DNA of 64,000 nt from Podospora pseudoanserina. Its lineage: Eukaryota; Ascomycota; Sordariomycetes; Sordariales; Podosporaceae. Position numbers and translations under genes: made by a program. The number at the start of each line of letters is the position of its first letter. The first letter of the stretch is position 1. The stretch spans positions 6,634,001 through 6,698,000 of the forward strand of contig NC_085920.1 in NCBI RefSeq assembly GCF_035222485.1, in the 5' to 3' direction. The notes beneath the pieces are model-generated. The model made no database searches and was not told where the DNA came from. It saw only the letters and a program-made list of their open reading frames with translations. Of the stretch, positions 54,101-64,000 are shown piece by piece.

Positions 54101-56020
54101 CCTTGTAGCTTCCGTGGGTAGTCTAGTCAGGTCCAGAGGCAGAGAAAACTGAGGGCGATAGGCGAAATGATGCAGAGGCTTCATCGTCTAACCAAATCTT
54201 ACAAGTGTAATAACAACTGTATCACTGAAGAAGAGAAGCCGGGGCGATCATGATGGCAACATTGGCTTTCAGGGATGGGACCTTCGTGCAAGTCCGAGCG
54301 AAACAGGCAGCGCCGTGTCGTTATGGCGGTTGAACGCCACAGCGTGTCTTCCGGCCGCCGAGTGATGGGGCTGATGCACAATGAGCCGGCTCGAGCCACA
54401 CCCGAAACAGAGGCATATTGCCTGATAGGGCTGATGGTGGCCTTGTGAGGTTTTTGGTTGCAGACCCTGACAAACTGCTGGTGAACAACCGAAGGCTGGC
54501 ACCATCGGGTTTCTGGATTTGGAAGCCGGCGAAGGTGCAACAAGAGCCAGTGGTTGGTTGCTTGCAAAGCCTCGGGTATCGATTTCCAATCGCTGATGGA
54601 TGAGTGTCATCGCGTGGAGACCTCGGACTTTGGGTCGCTTTCGAAAAGAGTTGCAGTTACTAGTCGGATACGGTAGAGCTCAAGCTTCGTTGGGCCATAT
54701 GGGCGAATATCGTGATTTGAGAATGTATAGTTTCCAACTGCAACTAAGGTTCCAACGCCAGGCCCCGAAAAGGCAGCTCGATGGCATGGCCGACTAGCTG
54801 TGCCTCTCTGGCGGTGTCCGGGTTTCGGATTAGCAGAGATTCCCCATGTTGGGTCAGGGTCAGATGGCTGAGAAACCTCGACCAGGTTAGAGGACGGACG
54901 GTTTTCTTGAAGAAACAGTCGGAAAACGTACCGGATATAATTAATGATCACCTACTCCACACACGTGTCATCCCAGGTGATTCCTCATGCTCGCGAGTGT
55001 GGCGTTTGGCTCTCCGGCCCAACAGTGGGGGGGGTTGGTTCATAGCGAGTGGTGATTGTACGACCAACAACAGTTATTGTGAACCCATTTGGCATCTGTT
55101 GTGGAGCGCGCGGAACTGGGTAAGCCGGTGGCACGTTGTGTGTATATTGCGAGATTCGAATCTGACCGGTGTAACTGTCGTTCTCACCGTTTCTCGGTCC
55201 AACACACTTTGCTGCCGGCCGCCGTTTGTCCGAATTGGTTGTCACAAGCCACACGCAGTGGTTCCAGCCTTGAAGAAACGCCCTTTCAGCCACTGACGCA
55301 CAAGCCCGCCCTACAGGGCTGATGGATCAACTCGTTCGTTCGTTGAACTTCTGACCCCGATGTGCAGAACCATCAGACCGTGCAGCTGATGCAAGACTGT
55401 ACCTGTTATTTGACTCGCTGACTGCATGCTGACCCAAAATGACTCCGTAGTAGATAAGCACCATCGCCTTCTCACCGCCCTTATCACATGGACGTTGGGC
55501 TGGAGTACTTGTGAACCTCAGCTTGAGCATAAGATGATCAGCCCAGGTGGAATATCACTGAGGCAGCGCCCCTGTTATGTGAGATGATCATTCGGGTAAA
55601 TAGATTGCCTGGCGTATTCAAATCTACTGTAGGCACTCTGCAAGCAAACTGCCGCAAACATAAAGAGTCGGTGAAGCTGACAGGGTGAACACTACACTCA
55701 CAAGTCGAAAAAAAAGCCCTCAGTGGATAGACTGCATACCCAGTCACATAGATCGCGGGGTGCTTCTGAACAAACGATCCTGGGTGTACGAGCAATCGCG
55801 GTGGATGCGGGGATGAAGTTGTAATGACAGACACCTGCTGACTGCCCACCCGTCTCTCCAACGGCACGAGTGAGGCACCGGGTGGTGGGTAGTGATGAGG
55901 AGAACCAAGGGCATATGCCATGAGTTTTGCTGTGCCCTTGAGGTCCAACGACGGAACCTACGGTGTGCGATTTCAGCGTTCCTGTCATGTGGTTGTAATA
56001 GGGCTTCTGTTGTGATACCT

Positions 56021-56112
56021 GTTGGAACATCTAAAGCGGGGTGTTGAGGACTGTCCTATTTATCGCGACATAGCCATGCCAGGACAGCACCCCGCTTTAA
56101 GTGTGTTCCAAC
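56021..56112. repeat. Long imperfect inverted repeat (hairpin)
   Basis: Arms pair in three blocks: 56021-56029 with 56104-56112 (9 bp), 56032-56043 with 56088-56099 (12 bp, TAAAGCGGGGTG and its complement) and 56051-56057 with 56081-56087 (7 bp). Small internal loops, a 7-nt bulge at 56044-56050 and a 23-nt terminal loop separate them. A 13-mer covering the bulge (56041-56053) has a second perfect inverted copy at 56189-56201, so two alternative folds are possible. It may be an RNA hairpin, the trace of an inverted duplication, or a small element. Confidence 0.85.
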
Positions 56113-59100
56113 GACTGACTGTTAGCTGCGTGGGCGGCGCCTTTGCCCGTTGCTGTTGGTACTGTTGGTGTAACCAGTGCCTGTATGCCAGTCCTCAACA
56201 CGAAAATCCTCGATCGCTGGCAGCACGGCTGACCCGAATGTTGGCCAATCCAATCGGAAGATTTGGGTTCACAGTGCATATCCCGACAGCCACTTCGGCC
56301 CCCAGGCACCTGTTTTCACTTTTGATGTTTGGGACTTTAACATCTCACGCCCCCCGCAAAACTGGTATGGAAATGCTGCAGATGGATGATGTTTGGGTGA
56401 TCTTCGGGAAGGACAGCACCACCCACCATTTCGATAGTCCTTATGGCTACACTACCGGCGCCGGAGATAGACCACGTTTGATTCGAGCGTCGGCATCGGA
56501 ACTGCATTCATATGCGCGGACGGCGGCTAGAAGTGTGACTTCGGTTTCTGTGGCTGACAGGAGTCACCGTGATTGGGAATGCTAGCCGCCAGAATGCAGC
56601 CAAATCTGCCACTTCACGGTTGAGTACACCCCCATGTGGGTTGCTGAGGTCTGTGAAAGAGAGCTTGATAACTGAACCGGGCTGACATGTCTATCTATGG
56701 GTGTGTTAGGTAGGCTGTGAAATGGTAGGCACCTGAATGTCTGTACTTGACCTTGAGATTCTGGTTGTTGGCTTCTCTTCGCGCTCTTCAGGGTCTAGAC
56801 AAGCTTCTAGTATCGTTGAAACGGCTGCGCCATCACGATCCCGAAATTTGAGTTCTTACGCAGCGTAACTGGGAGCTAGATGGGCGCGAGCCGCGATCAA
56901 AGTCCGATTTCGAGAGATCGGTTTCCGATACGGGGCAATGACAGGCGATGAAGTTGGGGACTAGCCCAGGCAACAGAATAAAATGTGGCTAAACTTAACG
57001 GCCGTGTCGATTGCGCGGGGGGTTCCTTGTCTCCACAACAATGCTGCCCCTCACTCCAGGCTTAGCATCTGCAGGTGAAGAGGGGTTGTGTTGTCGAATC
57101 AGATACCGAGACTGGAATACCTTCTTCAATGCAATGGGATGTTCAAAAAAGGCATCTTGCATGCAGATATCGAGGATATCAGCATGTACTTAGGGGCACT
57201 AGCTTGGCCACTCAGGCTGCAGTATGTATGGCTGGCATGATTGAGAAGTATGTAAAAGTCTAATGCCAACATCCAGAGGACGGACCCCAAAGATCTCGGG
57301 CCTCTTCACGGGTTCACGCTAGAACTTGTCTGGAGTCAATCCCGTTGTGGATGATGCTTAACTTGTGTGGGCAGGCAAGCTTGGCACGGACTTGCGAGAG
57401 TATGTATAAGTGGATCTCGGCGGCACAGGGCTGGAACACTAACTTTGGTCCTTGGGTCTGTCTCATCATCTGGTGGCTTGGGTTGTTATTCAAAAGTTGA
57501 TTGAGACGGAAGTAGTCATGAAATAGGAGACCAGACCTAAGCACTCTTGGCATGATTGGGCACCAGGTATGCTGTCCGACTGAATTATATAATAGACCGA
57601 TTGCACTTGCATCTCCTGGGACAGGGCATACTGCACTGTCAGCTTGATTTCGATTGGTTTGCCCACTTACGAGAGTCTTGGAGCAGACTATTGGACTCCA
57701 TTCTTTTCCCGAGTTTGGCAGGTGAGTGCACTAGTGTAGATGTAGACCAAGCTGGGTTTCTTCGTATTCTCCCTGGCCACAAAAAACCCGAAGACACTAT
57801 ACAATTAGCAGCCTTTCATACACACCATTCTCATTCAAAGACAACCATGAAATTCCACCAAAATTCTTATATGTTTCACAAGTACTAAAACAGTAGTGTT
57901 GAAAAGATGAGAGGATTTGATGAAGTGGGGGTGGAGAAAATTACGTTTTAATATAGACGTGGTTGTGTAAGTGAGGGTGATTTAGGTATTCCAAGTGGGG
58001 TCTCCCGAGAACTATCGCCGTGCGCGTCGTTGTGATCGCCGAAGTGTCCGGGGCTCCGCCCGCCCGGCTTTTTGTTTCAATATCATATACCCTTTCGGCG
58101 GTCGCGAGAACGTCAAACACTCTCCTTCCCTCATCTAACTAAGCAAACAAGCGCCGCGCATGAGCAGTGTTTGGAACAGCTGTGCCAGCGCCGCAAGGGC
58201 TCACGGGCTTCGAGAACAAATGGAAGACAATGCAGGAAGACTCGAGCCAGCGGCGTAGATGACATGTCTTGGCACAAAAGTCCGACGGGGGACTTTTGAG
58301 GTTGGATCGCTTGTCGTTCGCCGTGACAGCAGCAAGACCTTGAGAGTTGCACAGAGGCGCCTGTCGGGCGATGTTTGTAGGACAAATTCTCCCAGATGTA
58401 ACAGCAAGAGTATCATTTTAGGACTTCCAATGCCCCGGAGCTGGAAAGCCTTGTGAAAGTGGTGGCCTAAGCTGCGCCTACTGTCCAGTGCAACCCCTGC
58501 TGTGTCGGGACATGCGAGACAACCGCTCGTCAATCGTTTAATGTTCGCCGGTTTGCCGCGATGGATGGTCCGTGCACGCCCGTTTTGACCGCTATACGCT
58601 ATGCACGATGGGGTTCTTCGAAACGGAATCAGCAAACTTGACCCAGTGCGTCGGGACAGGGTTCAGGATCCTTCAACACGACTTCATCTCCTCTGCCGCA
58701 AACTCGAGGTGCTCGCCCACACCAAAGAAATCATTCCCCCGCTGACAGCTTGTTCACAAGTTTCCCCTCAGGATACGCCGGTCATGAGCCGCCGGCAGGC
58801 ATTTCTCTCGGAGACGACGAAAACATGGACTTATTGCAACTTCGCCTGAACCCTTCACCTCGCTGCCACATCTTTCCACAGGTATTTTGCCCGTCTTTTT
58901 GTCCTCCCAGCGAGGACTTTGAGTCTTCTGCAGGAGTGGATCTTGCCAGACTCCCCCATGTCTCTCAACGAGGCAATTTGACCCATTGGCTGTCCCCGCT
59001 GACAATACTGATCCTGCCCCGCTATATGAATAACGTCGTCTCTGGGAGTTCTGCGAGATCCCTTTCTCCTCGCTCGTCTGCCATCATGCCTACCAAACCC

Positions 59101-60585
59101 TCCGAAATCTTCACCGTGGCGGTATTTGGGTCTGGCGCCGTGAAACGTCCAAGTCAAACCCGCACAAATCAACTCGAACAGACGCCAGCCGCGCATGGCG
59201 GGAACCGGCGTTTGCTTCTTTGGTCTGATTGATTCCGCCAGACGCCGCAGACACACTCCCGGGACAACCTGTATGGTCGCCGTCACCTTGATCATAGGCA
59301 TGTGGTCATTGTGCAGCATTGTCCTGGATAAGAGTGCAGTTGCACCACTCAGAGGAACATCTTCAACATCCCATGCCACCTCTCCCGCGACATTGCTGGG
59401 CAGTCCTGTCTGGGTACGGCACATACACCTTCTTTTCACCTAATAGCATGCTGTTTCTCATATCACCGCGCGGCACAGCTTCTCATAATCTTCTGCTGGC
59501 ACCTGAACCGGGCATTCACGGACAGAGATGGAAACGCTGGAGCCTGGGGGCCATGGCATGACCGTTTCACTTCTGCGCCACTTGATCGCTCAGTCCGTTC
59601 TCAGTCTCTTGTTTCCTCTCTCCTCTTCTTCTCTATGCTCGGCCATCTTCATTCCAAGTGGGAGGGAGATTCTGAACGAGGAGACTCTTTCCAATGTTTG
59701 GTCTTCAGGGGGAGGGCGTACATCTTGACCAACTGTCAAGCACACGGGCACGCTACCAGCTGCGGAAGAGACCTTCCCCATACCTACACAGTGTACGCAA
59801 TGCTGTCATTGCCCCAGTAGGGTCGCTGACTCGTCGACTTGACAAGCAGTCAATTCAACATATTTCTCCAAGCTAGTCTCTTTTTGGTTGTCTCTTCCAG
59901 TGTAGGGCTTGTTTTCCCGCGCTCTTTTTATGCATCTTGTTTGTATCGAGGTACTGTTCTAGATCCACACCACCACCCACACCCTCCCTGTCTCCCGCCG
60001 TTCAGTGGCCCTTGCCAGAACCCCTTACCCCGACCCCTGGAACGTGCCTCGCTCTCTCTGTCGTTCCCGGCCTTACTCCCTGTCAGGCTTGTTGAACCCA
60101 TGTATACCCGCAGCCCACTGGGGTGCGGATTCCTTGCCGGCCCAAACTCGCTCTGGGTGCTCGACGTATGGATACCTCAGGAGCAAGGTGCAACCGCCAT
60201 GTACAGCAGTACCCCAAGCAGGGTATGTGTGGGGATGGGTACTGCCTCTCTCCACGTTATAAGCCTAGCCTCCCCGGCCCCATGCTCCATGACCTTTGAG
60301 GCTGAGGGCCATTGCCATCGAAAAAGCTTCAAGCTACCCCAAAGATAGATTGACAAGCTTTGTTCGAAATCTTGCTACCTGATCGCTTCACGGGCCAGAG
60401 ACCCGACGCCAGACCTCACACGTTCAGTTGACATCCTCATATAAGTCGACAAGTGCCTTTTTGCCGTCAACTTTATAGCGGCAGATCCATACCATTACTG
60501 ACAACGTAGGTGGTGTTCCACTCGAATTCCTTTTTGTTTTCTTAGTGTGTCTTCTTTTCCCCCCAGTCTCGTTTCTCCATACAAG

Positions 60586-62010
60586 ATGGACTCCTCCTAT
60601 TCAGACCAAGACTTCGACAACACTTACTCACACAACGCCAGATCGAGAGCCGGTAGCGGGGTGTCTACAACAGAGGGGCTCTTTCAGAACTTGCAGCTTG
60701 CCGAGTCTCCGTCCCTGGAAACCGGTTCCTATACCAGCAGCAGCAGACCACCATCCTCGAGGGGCCTGGCCTCACCCGTATACTTAAGTCCGAGCCTGTC
60801 CCACCCGCCCACCTATCTTTCCAGCTCCCTCTCTCCACATCAACAACACTTTGCACACCTACCCTCGGACACTGAGTGGTTCGAAGCGGAACACGCACCA
60901 GTCCACGGCACACCACTGTTGCGACTGGAACCTGCACCAGACCACGGGGAAACGCCTTCGACGTCATCGCCGCTGGCATCGATCGAGCCGGAAAGCATGA
61001 GGTACTACGCACGCCAGTTAGAGAGTTGGAGAAAGGATCGTGACTGACACCCATCCAGCGCCGTTGCCGTATCATACGATCCAGGATTCAGCATGGGAAG
61101 CAGATCTTCTTTCACTTGGCCAGGTGCGTCAGCCTCCCTATCATGCTGGACGGACAATGCATGCTCACCAGCAGCAACAGTACTGGACTCTGGAAGCGGT
61201 CTTTTGCCGCCTGACATGAGCCACCACTACGGATCAGAAGCCAGTTTATCACCGCCCAGCGGATCACGATCGATCACGGGCAGCCCGCCAAGAAACACAC
61301 TCACGCCGGAACAGAGGGAACTAAAACGCCAACGAGACCAGGCCCGACACAGTTCGAAGATGCACGCTCGCGGGCGAAGGGCGGGAAGTGGCTCCGAATC
61401 AGTGTACTCACCTCCAGTAACGCTGGCCGACTTGACGACAGGCTCCTCCACGATGCCGATTTATACCACCGCGCCATCTCAAATGTCGCTCATGGCCGAA
61501 CCTACAACGTCACATTATTTGCCGCCCTTCTCGCCTCCCCTTCCCGATCAAAGCCAGACAAACATGTTCCCGAATCCCTACCCGCCACAGTCGTACATGC
61601 CAGACTACAGCTACCAGCCATCTCCGGCCCCGAGTCTACCATCGCACTATGGGTATGTTTCCAACACGGGAAACAATCGGGCGGTTACTGACACCTTCCT
61701 CAGCAGCAGACCAGTCATGGGAGACCCGAATCTTGGCATGTACTCAGTTCCACCAGTGATGGGCCCAGGACCTCAAGACACGAGCGGACAGGTACGAGTG
61801 GTACACAGCCGACCAAAGCCACAGTGTTGGGAGCACGGATGCAACGGTCGCCAGTTTTCTACCTTCAGCAACCTTCTCCGGCACCAGCGTGAAAAGTCAG
61901 GACAGGCCACGAAGGCGACGTGTCCCAACTGCGGCGCAGAATTCACACGAACCACGGCGAGAAATGGGCATTTGGCACACGACAAGTGCAAGAAGAAGAG
62001 CAGCAACTGA
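60586..62010 (+). CDS. Ser/Pro-rich regulator with C-terminal C2H2-type fingers
   Basis: Exon 1 is 60586-61001 (MDSSYSDQDFDNTYSHN), then a 57-nt intron (61002-61058, GTACTA..CAG) restores SMR/S-AVAVSYDPGFSMGS. From 61059 the frame is open to the TGA at 62008-62010, giving 455 residues. A second 57-nt GTGCGT..CAG segment (61124-61180) is in frame and could be removed, giving 436 residues. Most of the protein is Ser/Pro/Tyr-rich. A basic stretch, TPEQRELKRQRDQARHSSKM, precedes the middle. The C-terminal ~60 residues carry two finger-like units: CWEHGCNGRQFSTFSNLLRH and CPNCGAEFTRTTARNGHLAH. The first lacks a standard final His pair. This tail matches a type of fungal zinc-finger protein I have seen in filamentous ascomycetes. 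It is probably a nuclear regulator with unknown targets, and it follows about 12 kb of non-coding DNA. Confidence 0.8.
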
Positions 62011-64000
62011 GCTCCAGCGGGTTGCGGGTGTTTCTGGATTTGCGTTTCGACTACAATTTCTATTCTGATTTCTGTACACATCTATCTCTTTTGCATGGCG
62101 AGATTTTGGGAGGGAATTTGGGTTCTTTTCTTCTGGACATTTTATCTTTTCTCTATACATTTCTTCTCTGGTACATTATGTTTTTTTTTTTTTTTTTTTC
62201 ATGGGTTTTTCTAGAATTAGGGGGACAGTGAAGGGTGCTTCTCAGGGGGTCGCATATACTAGGGGATGGCGAAAACGATGCCGAACTTATAGGTGTAGAA
62301 GACTGGGAGTTCGGCAGCTTTGCTCCAGAAAAGGGAGCGGGCAATAAGGGGGGTTTTAAGGTGTGTTATTTGAGGACCTGTGATGGCGCAGGTTACGAGC
62401 CTTCTTGGGCCAACTACTATACCCATTTCATTAAGCAGAAATACGATCAATGTAACAAGCACCTTTGAGTGTGCATCTGCAAAGGTTACAGCTCTTCTCC
62501 AGTTCCACGTTGCCGCTCTGCAAATCAAGGCGCCTCCTTCCCAATCAGTCCAGTTGGAAGAAATGGGAAGTTGGCCGTCAATCAGACGAACTAGAAGCAG
62601 GAGGCACGCACTGGGTCCTTCCCGCTCCCGAGTTCCTACCTCAGAAGGAGGGCTGCAGTCTGACCGTTGCTCCTTCTTCCCGCAGTCAACTCCCGTAGGG
62701 CGCCTGCCAGGTCGATCCCACAGTGACGTTATCAGCCTCCAGTTCAACATCACTTCACCGCCTTATCGTCCGACCTCTGACTAACACACCCTGATGCGCA
62801 AAATATACAAAGTCGTCACGCCAACATCTGTTTGCTGTCTGCCTTCCCGAGCAAGTGATGTCGGGCCCTACCTGAGGGCTTTTGGCAGTGATGACTGTGG
62901 CTGAACCCAAGGTGCGGCCAACTCGGCGGCCATCTTCAATGGCGGCAAACCGACCACCAGAAACTCACAAAAGCCATGTGCTTTCCAACAGTGCACTCGA
63001 TAGCTTTGATCTCCGCGCGTGGACGGCAGATCGTCGCCAAACACATTGCCATGGCTGTGCTTGTCAGGTATGTCTCCCCTGATCAAGGAATGCTCAGGGG
63101 CAGCCTTCATGAGGGCTCCTACAGCGGATCAGTTCTGCTGTTGACGAGATGACCACGCCGTGCTGATTTCAAATGCAGTCATTTCTTTTCACACAGACAT
63201 CACACGATCCAGGGCCATATCCATGAAAGCCCAGCATAGAGCGCTAGCCTATCATGTGTCCCATCTGCGATCTTCAGGCTCAACTATTCATGGACTCGAA
63301 CAAGTGCCTGACAAATCCTCGGGTTTTGGCTCCTCCTCCGACACAGCAGAGAGCGGGCATTTGTGCCTTTGTGATCGGGAACTTCACCCACAATCCCCAA
63401 CAGCTCACACAGGTGTCACGATTTGATACCAACCTCGGTCTCAAGGGGAAAACGCCACTGGGCCATTGGAAGACCACGTCGTGCGAACAAACAAGACTGG
63501 TATCATGGCCACAGACAACAAGCGATCTCCAAGAATGCCCTGGCCCAATTAGGAGACTCGAGGGTAGCCAACAGTCGACATCGGGCCCGCACCAATGATG
63601 TTTGAGAGAATTCTGCTGGCTGAAAGCAATCTCAACTTTCCCCTGGAAGATCTGTTTCAGCGATGACTTTGTTACCCGCGAAGACCGAAGACCATGCGAT
63701 AACACTCAGCGGGGAGTTACTGCTGTCAAGTCTGGCATGAGGGTTACACAGCCGCGCTAGAAATAGCTCCAAACCAGAACATGTCAACCACCACCTCAAA
63801 TTGTGTTGGACACTCGTGAATGGGCAGCGACCGGGCTCGTGCTATGACAGTGCGAGCAGATGACCAAGTGGTGAGTGCAATTCTTCACCTCTCACCGTAT
63901 TTTGTGACAACGCGAGCATCCGAGCTCACCTAGCATGCTGGGTCCCTAGCCATTTCCGCGGCCACTGTGCCACCAAGATGCCTAATGGTGGCAGGGAGCT
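62011..64000. other. Non-coding end of the window
   Basis: About 2 kb. A T-rich tract around 62179-62200 lies in the presumed 3' UTR of the C2H2 gene. ORFs up to 164 codons show no domains and no consistent coding character. The next gene lies outside the window. Confidence 0.45.

Larger units (their letters stand above)
48453..60585. other. About 12 kb without a convincing gene
   Basis: ORFs are frequent but short (up to about 194 codons) and none has recognisable domains or consistent splice-linked continuation. Composition is mixed, with no clear AT-rich repeat-induced point mutation signature by eye and no transposase, integrase or reverse transcriptase motifs. It includes a polypyrimidine tract (about 49244-49296), the GA/GT microsatellite, a doubtful micro-ORF, (TTG)n at 52141-52159 and the hairpin at 56021-56112. 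It may hold a large regulatory region for the C2H2 gene at 60586, non-coding transcripts, or genes I failed to recognise. Confidence 0.5.

Noticed and set aside
53616-54152. 178-codon ORF in the gene desert
   Set aside because: There is no domain and no coding-like composition, and similar-length frames overlap it on the other strand.
55150-55166. GATTCGAATC element resembling a tRNA T-loop
   Set aside because: The flanking bases do not form the T-stem and no A-box lies upstream.
56022-56585. 187-codon ORF covering the hairpin
   Set aside because: It runs straight through the inverted repeat, has no recognisable domain, and its Cys/Trp-rich part looks random.

Overview
The window looks like nuclear DNA of a filamentous ascomycete. 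The genes are eukaryotic, well spaced and on both strands. They carry short introns of about 50-175 nt with GTRNGT donors and, in one clear case, a TACTAAC branch site. There are no bacterial operons, no rRNA or tRNA that I can recognise, and no transposon ORFs. The protein set (endopolyphosphatase, a Nbl1/borealin-type protein, TMA22, RPN10, TRS23, a YEA4-type transporter, AMP deaminase, SLA1) suggests a Sordariomycete, probably Sordariales. That placement is an inference from protein style, not from a search.

Layout. 1-1582 holds the 3' part of a TPA1/Ofd1-type prolyl hydroxylase. A four-exon gene of unknown function follows at 3166-4262. Three minus-strand genes come next: a PLP-dependent Cys/Met-metabolism enzyme (5364-6704), a membrane-anchored polysaccharide deacetylase (7303-8115) and a vacuolar endopolyphosphatase (8819-11110). 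After a non-coding stretch lies a large zinc-finger protein of 1414 residues in four exons (13947-18378, minus). The stretch 18379-23654 is mostly non-coding and repeat-bearing, with one candidate small membrane protein. A methyltransferase-domain protein lies at 23655-26732 (minus).

The stretch 28855-45819 is a dense housekeeping block: TMA22 (+), NBL1/borealin-like (-), RPN10 (+), TRS23 (-), a UDP-GlcNAc-type transporter (+), AMP deaminase (+) and the endocytic adaptor SLA1 (+). A TLC-domain membrane protein follows at 47313-48452. About 12 kb (48453-60585) then has no convincing gene apart from one doubtful micro-ORF and one long imperfect hairpin. A serine/proline-rich C2H2-type regulator (60586-62010) ends the annotated part, and the last 2 kb show no gene.

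The genes do not form one pathway. They are core functions: translation initiation and termination, proteasome, chromosome segregation, vesicle tethering, nucleotide metabolism, cell-wall precursor transport, endocytosis and polyphosphate turnover. Two large zinc-finger proteins sit next to long non-coding flanks. I saw no secondary-metabolite cluster, defence system or mobile element. The most interesting sequence-level features are a TRS23 start codon split by an intron, with upstream ATGs chained to it by ATGA overlaps; a 20-nt microexon in TMA22; a 26-nt final exon in SLA1 that carries its NPF motif; a zinc-cluster motif cut by an intron in a protein that also has C2H2 fingers; and an unexplained hairpin at 56021-56112.
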